The notes under the pieces were generated by a model that saw only the letters and a program-made list of their open reading frames with translations, ran no database searches and was not told where the DNA came from. DNA of 64,000 bases from an uncultured Pelagibacteraceae bacterium. Lineage in GTDB: Bacteria > Pseudomonadota > Alphaproteobacteria > Pelagibacterales > Pelagibacteraceae. The DNA lies in NCBI GenBank assembly GCA_902630925.1, contig CACOWO010000001.1, positions 62,001 through 126,000 of the forward strand, written 5' to 3'. Positions 1 through 7,944 of the stretch are shown here, piece after piece; positions within the stretch are counted from its first letter, which is position 1, and each line of letters begins with the position of its first letter. Position numbers and translations under genes: made by a program.

Positions 1-275
1 AAACTAAATATAAAAGGAAAATAAGGTTTAGCTTTAGAACCCGCAGTGTCACTTATCATTTTAGCAACAAAGGTATAAAACATTTCAGCAATTAGTTGAA
101 TTTTATTTGGAATAATTTTCTTCTCTTTGGTGCCAATAAATAAAAATAACATTATAATCGATGCACTTATAACCATGAACAGGCTAGCGTTTGTAAAAGA
201 TAAATCTATTCCCGCAATTTGAATTTCGGGTCCAATTTTATGAACACTGAACTGTTGCATTGGATTACTAGCCAT
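1..275 (-). CDS. atpB: F0F1 ATP synthase subunit a (partial, C-terminus outside window)
   Basis: Reading leftward from an ATG at 273-275, the first 91 codons encode MASNPMQQFSVHKIGP followed by a hydrophobic stretch (NASLFMVISASIIMLFLFIG) and then MFYTFVAKM. This is the usual start of alphaproteobacterial subunit a, the membrane subunit whose half-channels pass protons to the c-ring. The gene runs off the left edge, so the conserved arginine helix cannot be checked. It lies 12 bp downstream of the atpI-like gene on the same strand, the normal order of the F0 operon. The family call is firm; the remainder of the gene is unseen. Confidence 0.9.
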   Translation of the reverse strand, partial: MASNPMQQFSVHKIGPEIQIAGIDLSFTNASLFMVISASIIMLFLFIGTKEKKIIPNKIQLIAEMFYTFVAKMISDTAGSKAKPYFPFIFS

Positions 276-287
276 AAATTCCTTGTA

Positions 288-572
288 TCAGTCCTCTTTT
301 TGCATTCGGTTGGCAGTGCGTACTACATTTAATATGCCAGCTGCCGTACCTAAAAAAAAGAATATTATTATTAACCATGGTTTAGTATCAAACCAATTAT
401 CTAAAATAAACCCAATAATTGTCCCAACTGCTACTGCAGCCACTAGTTCTGTTCCTAATTTAAAAGCATTACCCATAAATGAACCTCTATTTTCACTATC
501 ATTTTCAATCTGTTTTTTAATTTTTTTCTTTGCAATTTTTAGGCGAGTTTTAAAGTCTTCAGGAATTGTCAT
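288..572 (-). CDS. atpI: ATP synthase F0 accessory subunit, AtpI/AtpZ family
   Basis: A 94-residue protein with a charged N-terminus (about residues 1-30) and two hydrophobic segments (about 36-58 and 65-82) separated by a short loop with DNWFDTKPW. This two-helix hairpin is typical of the small AtpI/AtpZ proteins encoded at the head of alphaproteobacterial F0 operons, thought to help assemble the c-ring or to handle Mg2+. It sits directly upstream of atpB on the same strand and 8 bp downstream of smc, so the three may be cotranscribed. The placement before atpB supports the call more than the sequence itself does. Confidence 0.85.
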   Translation of the reverse strand: MTIPEDFKTRLKIAKKKIKKQIENDSENRGSFMGNAFKLGTELVAAVAVGTIIGFILDNWFDTKPWLIIIFFFLGTAAGILNVVRTANRMQKED

Positions 573-580
573 TATTTCGT

Positions 581-3025
581 CTAGGCAACCAGGCCTTCTG
601 CTTTTTGCAAGTCTACGGAAACAAGTTGGCTCACTCCTTGCTCTGCCATTGTAACTCCGTAAAGTCTATGCATTCTAGACATTGTTAAAGCATGGTGTGT
701 AATTATTATAAATTTTGTTTTTGTAATTTTTGTTAATTCATCTAGTAGTCCGCAAAACCTTGTGACGTTAGCATCGTCTAATGGAGCATCAACTTCGTCT
801 AAAACACAAATCGGTGAAGGATTTACTAAGAATACTGCAAAAACAAGTGATAAAGCTGTAAGTGCCTGTTCACCTCCTGATAGCAATGTTATCGACTGCA
901 ATCTTTTACCTGGGGGAGATACAAACATTTCTAAACCAGCTTCTAGAGGATCGTCTGAGTCAACAAACTCAATTTTTGCATTTCCACCATTAAATAGTTT
1001 TGTATAAACCTCATTAAATTTTCTATTCACTTTAGTAAAAGCTTCAAGCAATCTTTCCCTACCTTTTTGATTCAATTCATCAATACTCGTCTTAAGCTTT
1101 ACTATTGCAGAGTATAAGTCAGCTCTATCATCTTCCATTTTTTTAATTTCCGTCTCATATTTTTTTGTTTCCTCATCTGCTCGTAAATTAACAGAACCAA
1201 GAGACTCTCTTTGTTTTTTTATCTTTTCTACTTTTAAAGATTGATCATCCATACTAGGTAGATTCTCTGGAGGAACATCATTTAAATCTGATTGAGAAAG
1301 AATAGTTTCCTCATTATCAATATTTAGCTCACTTTTAATAGAATATAATAAATCTTTCTTTCTATTTTCAATACCTTCTATCAAAGCTTCATTTCTTGCT
1401 TTGTTTTCTTTTAATCCAGACAGTTTTAGTTGTATTTCTTTCATATTTTGATTAATAGAATTATATTTTTTCTCTGATTCAATTAGTTCATTTTCTATTT
1501 CTTCATTTCTTTTCTTAGTGTTTTCTAAATTTTGAAGATTCTGACCTTTAGATGTTGCAATACGTTCAGGATTTTTTTGGTTTTCAGATAATTCTACTAG
1601 AATTTTATTTTTTCGTTCTGTTAATTCAGACATCATTTTTTCAGAATTAGAACTTAAATTCCTCCAATTCTCTAACTCTACATCAATATTTTTAATTCTT
1701 TCTTTTCTTTTAATCGAGTCACTTTGAATTGATTTATCTTTTCCAAATTTTTCAGCATATTCCTCTTGAGAAATAGTAATACTTTTTACTAATTGTTTGA
1801 GATCCTTGAAAATCTTTTTAGAAAGTTTTTTCTCTTCATCGATATATCTTTCAATTTCATCTAACATTGAGTCCAATTTATTTTGTAAATCATTCAAATT
1901 AGCTTTAGAGTTTTTTAATTCTTTAGAAGAGTTTGTCTCTACTTCTAATAATTCATTTTCTGTTTTTAAAAGTTCTTTTTTTTCTTTTGATATTCTTTTC
2001 TCGTTTAAATCAGCATCAAGCGAAATACTTTTTTCTCTTTCAAGATCGGACTCCAGAGTTTTTATAGATTTTTCAAGTTTTTCTTGAAGCGATTTTACTC
2101 TCGATTCTTCTTCAATAAGATTAGTCATATCTAAGTTTAGCTTTTGTAAGCTTGCAGCACTTTCCATTTTTTTATCTCTTAGAGGAGCAAGTTTTCTATT
2201 TTCTTCTTCTAGAAGAGAGTTATTATGATTAAAATCTATATTTACTGCGCTTATTTCGTCATCAAGTTCGCTAAGTTTTTCAAGAATTTTTTTTTTGTCC
2301 TTCTCTATTTCTCTTATCTTTAAGTAATAAAGGCCAGCTTCAATTTTTTTTATTTCTTTAGAAATTTCTTTGTATCTTGTTGCTTCTTCAGCTTGTTTTT
2401 TTAAATTATCTAATTGCTTTTCTTGCTGTCTCTTAAGTTCGTCTGCTCTTTTCAAGTTGTTTTCAGCAGCATTTAATCTTGTCTCAGCCTCTTGTCTTCT
2501 TGCATGAATTCCTGAAATACCTGCAGCTTCCTCGAGGATAGATTTTCTCTCTATAGGTTTTGCTGTAACTAGTTGACCTATTCTTCCTTGACTTATGAGA
2601 GAAGGTGAATGTGCACCAGTTGATAAATCTGCAAATAAAGTTTGAACATCTCTCGCTCTTACTTCTTTGTCATTAATGAAATATTTGGAACCTTTATCTT
2701 TCTCTATTTTTCTTCTTACAGATATTTCTTCAAAATCTTTGTATTGAGATGGTCCATCATTATTTTTATTGTCTAGCACAATCCTTACTTCTGAAATATT
2801 TTTAGAAGGCCTATTAGATGTGCCTGAAAAAATAACATCCTCCATTCCTGTGCCTCTCATACTTTTTGCAGAATTTTCTCCCATACACCATCTTAAAGAT
2901 TCAACGATATTTGATTTTCCACATCCATTTGGACCTACTATACCCGTTAGTCCGTCTTCAATTAAAAATGTTGTTTTTTCAGAAAATGATTTAAAACCTG
3001 TAATTTCTAGTTGCTTAAATTTCAT
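581..3025 (-). CDS. smc: SMC chromosome segregation ATPase, short form
   Basis: An 814-residue protein with both SMC ATPase halves. The N-terminal half has Walker A GPNGCGKS at 31-38. The C-terminal half has the ABC signature LSGGEQ at 715-720, Walker B ICVLDEVDAP at about 739-748 and the D-loop just after it. Between about residues 165 and 640 the sequence is almost entirely charged heptad-like coiled coil. Bacterial SMC is normally near 1150 residues with a globular, glycine-rich hinge in the middle; I cannot find a hinge here. The reading frame is intact end to end, so this is not a frameshift remnant. SMC compacts and segregates the chromosome with ScpA/ScpB, neither of which is in this window. 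It follows the dsbA-like gene directly. Confidence 0.93.
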   Translation of the reverse strand: MKFKQLEITGFKSFSEKTTFLIEDGLTGIVGPNGCGKSNIVESLRWCMGENSAKSMRGTGMEDVIFSGTSNRPSKNISEVRIVLDNKNNDGPSQYKDFEEISVRRKIEKDKGSKYFINDKEVRARDVQTLFADLSTGAHSPSLISQGRIGQLVTAKPIERKSILEEAAGISGIHARRQEAETRLNAAENNLKRADELKRQQEKQLDNLKKQAEEATRYKEISKEIKKIEAGLYYLKIREIEKDKKKILEKLSELDDEISAVNIDFNHNNSLLEEENRKLAPLRDKKMESAASLQKLNLDMTNLIEEESRVKSLQEKLEKSIKTLESDLEREKSISLDADLNEKRISKEKKELLKTENELLEVETNSSKELKNSKANLNDLQNKLDSMLDEIERYIDEEKKLSKKIFKDLKQLVKSITISQEEYAEKFGKDKSIQSDSIKRKERIKNIDVELENWRNLSSNSEKMMSELTERKNKILVELSENQKNPERIATSKGQNLQNLENTKKRNEEIENELIESEKKYNSINQNMKEIQLKLSGLKENKARNEALIEGIENRKKDLLYSIKSELNIDNEETILSQSDLNDVPPENLPSMDDQSLKVEKIKKQRESLGSVNLRADEETKKYETEIKKMEDDRADLYSAIVKLKTSIDELNQKGRERLLEAFTKVNRKFNEVYTKLFNGGNAKIEFVDSDDPLEAGLEMFVSPPGKRLQSITLLSGGEQALTALSLVFAVFLVNPSPICVLDEVDAPLDDANVTRFCGLLDELTKITKTKFIIITHHALTMSRMHRLYGVTMAEQGVSQLVSVDLQKAEGLVA

Positions 3026-3616
3026 CTATAAATTCTTTTCTATAAATTTTTTGAAAGTTTTATAATTAACTTTACCAGAGTACTTTTTATCGTTGACAAT
3101 TACTGTAGGAGTTGAGTCAATATTATAAATTTTTTGAGCTTCAATTCTCTGATTAAGAATCTCATCTTGAGCATTTTCGTCTTTAAGACATGCTTCCATT
3201 TTTTCCTCGGTTAAATCATAATCCAAACCAATTTTTTTAAGTAATTCATTGATTTTATTTATATCAGATCCAATAGCCCAAGATTTTTGTTTTTCGTAAA
3301 TTTTTTCTAATAATTTAAATTTTTTATTGATATCTGTTTGACACCTAACAACTACTTCAGCGTTCAGAGCTGCCAAATCTAAAGGGAAAGCGTGATGTTC
3401 AAACTTTACTAGACCTTTATCGATATATTCTTTCTTAAGGTTATTAAAAATATTTGTGTGAAAATTTGCACAATGTGGACACGTTAATGATGAAAAAACT
3501 TTTACAGTAACTTTAGCATTTGAGTCACCTATGCTTAATATTTTACTTTCTGCTCTAACAAAAAAAATACAAAATATTATAAACGATAACTTTAGAAGTT
3601 TATTTATTTCTATCAT
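3026..3616 (-). CDS. DsbA-family periplasmic thiol:disulfide oxidoreductase
   Basis: A 196-residue protein starting with a signal peptide (hydrophobic core about residues 8-20, likely cleavage near RAES). The thioredoxin-fold active site is C46-P-H-C49, followed by the helical insertion and the cis-proline region DSTPTVIVND. This is the DsbA-like fold that introduces or shuffles disulfides in exported proteins. The gene overlaps the end of the upstream DUF721 gene by 17 bp and its stop codon abuts the smc start, giving the order DUF721, dsbA, smc known from many alphaproteobacteria. The partner DsbB is not in the window, so oxidase versus isomerase activity is unsettled. Confidence 0.9.
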   Translation of the reverse strand: MIEINKLLKLSFIIFCIFFVRAESKILSIGDSNAKVTVKVFSSLTCPHCANFHTNIFNNLKKEYIDKGLVKFEHHAFPLDLAALNAEVVVRCQTDINKKFKLLEKIYEKQKSWAIGSDINKINELLKKIGLDYDLTEEKMEACLKDENAQDEILNQRIEAQKIYNIDSTPTVIVNDKKYSGKVNYKTFKKFIEKNL

Positions 3617-4085
3617 TGAATGCCTTTAAAAAATTACTAAGTGAGGTTTTTAAGTTACTGTCATTAATTTTTTTCATTTTTTGCTCAATTTTGCATTTAT
3701 TTTTGATTTTAGGAAAAACATCATCTCTCGAAATTATTTTTTTTTGCATAATTTTCAATGTGACATGACTTATACAACTATATCCAAAAAAAGAGTTGAT
3801 CTTGTCAATTATTTCCCTTTTTTTATACTCTATTTGTATTTCCTTGCCGTGCATAACATTTAAAACAAGTGTACCATCTTTAAAATTCTTTCCCATTTTA
3901 ATTGATGCTGGATAACATGCATCGGAAATTTCTTTGTTCACCATTTTTGTCCAATTATCTATAATATTTGAGTAATTATAGCTGCCTTTCCTAACATGTT
4001 TTTTCAAATTCTTAGGCATTAAACTTGAAAAAGGTCTTAGTCCTTGTATGAACACCTGAGTTTTATTATTATTTTTACTATGCAT
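3600..4085 (-). CDS. dciA: DciA-like (DUF721) putative replicative helicase loader
   Basis: A 161-residue protein. The N-terminal part (GLRPFSSLMPKNL, NIIDNWTKMV, ISDACYPASI, GTLVLNVMHG) matches the DUF721 domain. In DciA this domain binds DnaB and helps load it in bacteria that lack DnaC or DnaI. The C-terminal 50 residues are lysine-rich and poorly conserved. The ATG (4083-4085, minus) directly abuts the proposed mutY ATG on the other strand, so no room exists for a private 5' leader. The family call is good; the helicase-loader role is inferred from studied DciA homologs. Confidence 0.82.
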   Translation of the reverse strand: MHSKNNNKTQVFIQGLRPFSSLMPKNLKKHVRKGSYNYSNIIDNWTKMVNKEISDACYPASIKMGKNFKDGTLVLNVMHGKEIQIEYKKREIIDKINSFFGYSCISHVTLKIMQKKIISRDDVFPKIKNKCKIEQKMKKINDSNLKTSLSNFLKAFNDRNK

Positions 4086-5081
4086 TTAAGCTCAACTTTA
4101 CCAAAAAAAATTCTTGCTTGGTATGATAATAGCAAACGCAATTTACCCTGGCGTGTTAGCAAAAAATCACCAAAAAAGCTTTATTACCGACTTTTAAGTG
4201 AGTTTATGCTGCAACAAACTCAGGTAAAAACAGTTATTCCTTATTTTAATAAATTTACTAATAAATATAAGACACTTGAGTCTTTATCTAAAATAAATGA
4301 AAATCAAATTCTTAAGCTTTGGGAAGGCTTAGGTTATTACAGAAGAGCAAAGAATTTATTGGCAACAGTTAAATTACTTGTAGAAGTATACAATTCTAAG
4401 CTACCAAATAACTTAAAAGAAATTAAAAAGCTACCTGGAGTTGGTGATTATACCGGTAACGCTTTGTTAGGGTTTATTCATAATTATCCAACAATAGCCA
4501 TTGACGGTAATGTAAAAAGAGTATTTTCAAGGTATTTAAATAAAATGGAGTCGAGAATAAATTTTGTGAAGTTAATTGATTCCAATAAAAAAAATCTTTT
4601 CGTTACAAACAGAAACTCCGATTTTGTTGAAGCATTAATGGAATTTGGAGCTTTAATTTGCAAACCAAAAGACCCAAAATGTAGTAAATGTTGTTTGAAT
4701 AAAAGTTGTAGGTATTTAAAATCATCAAATAAGATTGAAACTTTTAAAAAAAGAAAAATAAAAGTTATGAACTACAATATTTTTTGTTTTGTGAGTAAAA
4801 AAAAACAAATAGCTTTGACAAAAGAGAATGAAATTAAATTTCTTAAAAATTTCAATTTACCATTAATGAAAGAAATGAAAAATAATTCTGTAAATAAAGA
4901 TTGGAAATTTTTGAAAAATTACAAAAATTCAATTTCAAACTTAAGTCTCAATATTAATTTATATTACAAATTTTCAAAAAAAATTCCGAAATCATATAAT
5001 TGGTATTCTTTAAATGATAATAAAGAATTTATCCCGAGTTTTACTAAAAGAATATTTAATCAAGTTTCAACATTATTCTAA
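4080..5081 (+). CDS. mutY: A/G-specific adenine glycosylase
   Basis: A base-excision repair enzyme that removes adenine mispaired with 8-oxoguanine. The protein (333 residues from ATG 4080) opens with ILAWYDNSKRNLPWR, has the EFMLQQTQV segment, the helix-hairpin-helix LPGVGDYTGNALLGF and the catalytic aspartate in AIDGNVKRVFSR. The iron-sulfur cysteines C194, C201, C204 and C210 show the C-x6-C-x2-C-x5-C pattern. The C-terminal NUDIX-like domain that reads 8-oxoG is short and diverged. A TTG at 4044 would add 12 residues, but the ATG fits the family start better. The stop overlaps the next gene by one base (TAATG). Confidence 0.95.
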   Translation: MHLSSTLPKKILAWYDNSKRNLPWRVSKKSPKKLYYRLLSEFMLQQTQVKTVIPYFNKFTNKYKTLESLSKINENQILKLWEGLGYYRRAKNLLATVKLLVEVYNSKLPNNLKEIKKLPGVGDYTGNALLGFIHNYPTIAIDGNVKRVFSRYLNKMESRINFVKLIDSNKKNLFVTNRNSDFVEALMEFGALICKPKDPKCSKCCLNKSCRYLKSSNKIETFKKRKIKVMNYNIFCFVSKKKQIALTKENEIKFLKNFNLPLMKEMKNNSVNKDWKFLKNYKNSISNLSLNINLYYKFSKKIPKSYNWYSLNDNKEFIPSFTKRIFNQVSTLF

Positions 5082-6214
5082 TGAAAAAGAAAATTGCAAT
5101 AATTGGTGCTGGTATAGCAGGTTTAACTTTAGCAAATTTTATTAAAAAATATACAGATCATGAATTTATGGTTTATGAAAGAGAGGAAAGTTTGTCTCTT
5201 GAGGAGGGGTACGGTATTCAATTAGCAACGAACAGTATAAAAATCTTAAATCAAATAAGTTTTGATAAGATTGACAAAGAAAAAATTTTCCACCCAAAAA
5301 TAGTAGATTTTTACAATATTCAAAATGAAAAAATATGTGATCTTAATTTATCTAAATTCAATAGTCCCGAAGTAAAGTACACAACACTTCAAAGGTCAAC
5401 ATTAATCGAATTTTTGAAAGAAGATATTTACACTCAGCATTTAAGATTTGGAAAAAAAATAAAAGAAGTCTCTGAATTAAAAGACAAAGTTCTTATCAAA
5501 TTTGATGACAATACAAATGACCTAATAGATTTTGTTATTGCTGCTGATGGAATATTTTCAAACACAAGGTCATTTTTTGAAGCGAAAAAAAATGAGCCAA
5601 GATTTAAAAAAGCCATCGCAGCAAGAATAATATTAAATTCAAAATCTGAATTAGACATAAATGACGAAAATATAAGTTTAATGATTGGAAGTAACGGTCA
5701 TATTGTTCTGTATCCAGTCAATAAAAAAAAAGAACTTAATATGGTTTGTATAATTAGATGTAAAAAATATGAACCTGATAAAGTCAAACAGTTAATTGAA
5801 GAAACAGTTTTAAAACAAAATCCAAAATTAAAAAATATATTTGAGAATGAAATAAAAACATGGCCTTTATATTTTAGTCCAAGAATTATACCTTCTTCTA
5901 ACAAAAAGGTATTTTATATTGGAGATGCTTTCAATGGTTTTTTGCCAACCCTTGCACAAGGTGCCGGGCAGTCTATAGAAAGCTCTTATGAAATATTTAA
6001 TCTTTTAAAAAACGATAAGCTTGATAAAGAAAATGATTATTTTGAAATTAGATCAAAAAGAGCAAAAATTATCAGAAGAAGATCAAATTTTAACTTCTTT
6101 ATATTTCACTTTTCGAGCAAAATTATGCAAAACATAAGAAACCTATTTTTGAAGTTTTTGGTAAAACGTAAATTTTTTGTAAAAAGATACTTAGGTAAAG
6201 TTTTTAAGAATTAG
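5081..6214 (+). CDS. FAD-dependent monooxygenase (UbiH / salicylate-hydroxylase-like)
   Basis: A 377-residue flavoprotein. The N-terminal Rossmann motif IAIIGAGIAGLTLANFIKK binds the ADP part of FAD, a second NAD(P)H/FAD motif lies around VIAADGIFSNTRSFF, and the C-terminal flavin motif is FYIGDAFNGFLPTLAQGAGQ. This set defines the aromatic-ring hydroxylase class of FAD monooxygenases. The substrate cannot be read from sequence. The last 50 residues are very basic with an aromatic-rich segment, possibly a membrane-surface anchor. It is coupled to mutY by a TAATG overlap, and its TAG stop overlaps the ccrM stop on the other strand by four bases. Confidence 0.8.
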   Translation: MKKKIAIIGAGIAGLTLANFIKKYTDHEFMVYEREESLSLEEGYGIQLATNSIKILNQISFDKIDKEKIFHPKIVDFYNIQNEKICDLNLSKFNSPEVKYTTLQRSTLIEFLKEDIYTQHLRFGKKIKEVSELKDKVLIKFDDNTNDLIDFVIAADGIFSNTRSFFEAKKNEPRFKKAIAARIILNSKSELDINDENISLMIGSNGHIVLYPVNKKKELNMVCIIRCKKYEPDKVKQLIEETVLKQNPKLKNIFENEIKTWPLYFSPRIIPSSNKKVFYIGDAFNGFLPTLAQGAGQSIESSYEIFNLLKNDKLDKENDYFEIRSKRAKIIRRRSNFNFFIFHFSSKIMQNIRNLFLKFLVKRKFFVKRYLGKVFKN

Positions 6215-7284
6215 GCTTTAGTTTCGGAGATAAATTTTTGTCTTAAACTATCAATCACAACAGTGGACCCATTAATTTTGCAATGCCAGTAAGTCCAGCC
6301 ATTATAGCTTTCAGCACCCATAATTGTTGCTGCAACTTTATGAATAGAGCCCTCTGACTCTTTATATTTTATACTTCCATCAGCCATAATTTTAGCATTA
6401 ATCTTCATCTTTTGATCAAATAGGGTAGTGCCAGGTTTCAATATTCCTAGTTCTACAAGAGAACCAAAAGGTATTCTTGGTTTAGATTTATTATTTTCAA
6501 TAGTATCTAGGTAGTTTTCTTCTATAGGTTTAGTTATATTTATTCGTTTTCTAGCAGCTTTATAATACTTTTCATCTCTTTCTATACCAAAGTACTTTCT
6601 ACCTAATTTTTTAGCAACCACTGCCGTTGTTCCAGTCCCTAAAAAAGGGTCAAAGATGGCATCACCTTTGTTTGAGGAGGCTAAAATAATTCTATGTAAA
6701 AGAGCCTCTGGTTTTTGTGTAGAATGAATTTTTTTTCCGTTTTTCTTGAGTCTCTCTTTTCCGTTGCAGATAGGTAATGTCCAGTCTGATCTCATCTGTA
6801 AGTCATCATTTAAGCATTTTAAAGATTGATAATTAAAAGTGTATTTTGATTTCTTATTTTTTGAAGCCCAGATGAGAGTTTCGTGTGCATTAGTAAATCG
6901 TGTACCTCTAAAATTCGGCATAGGATTATTCTTTCTCCAGATTACATCATTAAGTAGCCAGTAATCTAAATTTTGTAAGTGAAAACCTAAACGAAAAATA
7001 TTATGATAAGACCCTATTACCCAAATACTTCCATTATTTTTGAGAATTCTCTTACACTCTTTAAGCCAAGCTACGCAGAACTCGTCGTAATGTTTAAAAC
7101 TATTAAATTGATCCCACTTATCATTTACACCATTCACTTTACTTGCGTCAGGTCGAGTTAATTTTTCACCAATCTGCATATTGTAGGGAGGATCTGCAAA
7201 AACTAAATCAAAGGTCTTATCTGGAATTTTTTTTATTTCTTTTAGACAATCTCCATTAATGATTTTGTTGAAAAATTTTGACAT
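6211..7284 (-). CDS. ccrM: CcrM-type adenine DNA methyltransferase (expected target GANTC)
   Basis: A 357-residue beta-class N6-adenine methyltransferase. The catalytic motif IV is DPPY at 31-34, and the AdoMet-binding motif I (DPFLGTGTT) comes late at 212-220, the circular order typical of CcrM. The C-terminal 85 residues (IPFGSLVELGILKPGTTL onward, with SYNGWTYWH) match the RAMA-like extension characteristic of CcrM. The length equals that of Caulobacter CcrM (358). CcrM methylates GANTC and links replication to transcription in alphaproteobacteria. No restriction partner is adjacent, as expected for an orphan methylase. The upstream gap contains four GANTC sites, described separately. Confidence 0.93.
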   Translation of the reverse strand: MSKFFNKIINGDCLKEIKKIPDKTFDLVFADPPYNMQIGEKLTRPDASKVNGVNDKWDQFNSFKHYDEFCVAWLKECKRILKNNGSIWVIGSYHNIFRLGFHLQNLDYWLLNDVIWRKNNPMPNFRGTRFTNAHETLIWASKNKKSKYTFNYQSLKCLNDDLQMRSDWTLPICNGKERLKKNGKKIHSTQKPEALLHRIILASSNKGDAIFDPFLGTGTTAVVAKKLGRKYFGIERDEKYYKAARKRINITKPIEENYLDTIENNKSKPRIPFGSLVELGILKPGTTLFDQKMKINAKIMADGSIKYKESEGSIHKVAATIMGAESYNGWTYWHCKINGSTVVIDSLRQKFISETKA

Positions 7285-7362
7285 TATATAGATTCAACCT
7301 TAAATTGAATCTAGGGTCAAACCTTTTTGATGAAAAAATGAGTCCTCTTGTGTTTGAGATTC
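7285..7362 (-). promoter_or_regulatory. ccrM upstream region with four GANTC sites
   Basis: The 78-bp gap between the rnhB stop and the ccrM start carries GATTC at 7291-7295, GAATC at 7307-7311, GAGTC at 7340-7344 and GATTC at 7358-7362. All four match GANTC, the expected target of the enzyme encoded next door. The two nearest lie 7 and 23 bp before the ccrM ATG. A -35-like TTGACC reads leftward at 7315-7320, between the second and third sites. I infer that methylation state feeds back on ccrM transcription, as GANTC sites in the Caulobacter ccrM promoter do. The exact -10 element is unclear. Confidence 0.6.
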
Positions 7363-7944
7363 TTAGTGAGACAATATCTTGTGCACGGGTTTAAAACCTT
7401 TTCTATGATGTGAGGTAATACCAAATTTTTTTAGACCTAATAAATGAGCCCGAGTTCCATATCCAAAATTACTCTCCCAAGAATAGTTTGAAAATTTCTC
7501 AGCAAGTTTAATCATTAGATTATCTCTATAAACTTTTGCAATAATAGAAGCCGCGCTAATCACTTTTATTTTTTCATCACCGTTAATGATAGTTTTAAAA
7601 TTTTTTAGTCCCCTTGGAGCAAAATTTCCATCTATCAGTGTCAAATCTGGTTTTACGGTCAGCTGTTCAAAAGCTCTCTTCATTGATAACAATGAAGCTT
7701 GTAGAATATTTAAATTTAAAATTTCATCTACAGACGCCAAGCCGACAGCATAAATAGAATGTGATTTAATATGTTCTGAAATTTCTTGTCTTTTTTTAAA
7801 GCTAATTTTTTTGGAGTCTTTGAGAAGGTTTAGATTTATACCCTTTTTTAGTATTACAGCAGCTGAAACTACTGGACCTGCAAGACATCCTCTACCAACT
7901 TCGTCAATACCAGCAGTTATAGTTTTGTTTTTAAATTTAATCAG
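7363..7944 (-). CDS. rnhB: Ribonuclease HII, non-canonical start codon
   Basis: The enzyme nicks RNA in RNA-DNA hybrids, including single ribonucleotides. The frame gives GIDEVGRG followed by AGPVVSAAVIL, then TLIDGNFAPRG and ISAASIIAKVYRD, which carry the four acidic catalytic residues of type II RNase H. Reading upstream from GIDEVGRG, there is no ATG, GTG or TTG before an in-frame stop. The only plausible starts are CTG at 7942-7944, which overlaps the TGA stop of the uracil-DNA glycosylase gene as CTGA, or ATT at 7939-7941. With CTG the product is 193 residues, normal for the family. The TTG at 7738-7740 would delete the catalytic DE pair and is rejected. Confidence 0.88.
   Translation of the reverse strand: MIKFKNKTITAGIDEVGRGCLAGPVVSAAVILKKGINLNLLKDSKKISFKKRQEISEHIKSHSIYAVGLASVDEILNLNILQASLLSMKRAFEQLTVKPDLTLIDGNFAPRGLKNFKTIINGDEKIKVISAASIIAKVYRDNLMIKLAEKFSNYSWESNFGYGTRAHLLGLKKFGITSHHRKGFKPVHKILSH

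Noticed and set aside
581..3025. SMC as a frameshifted or truncated pseudogene
   Set aside because: Both terminal ATPase motifs are intact and joined by one open frame with steady coiled-coil character.
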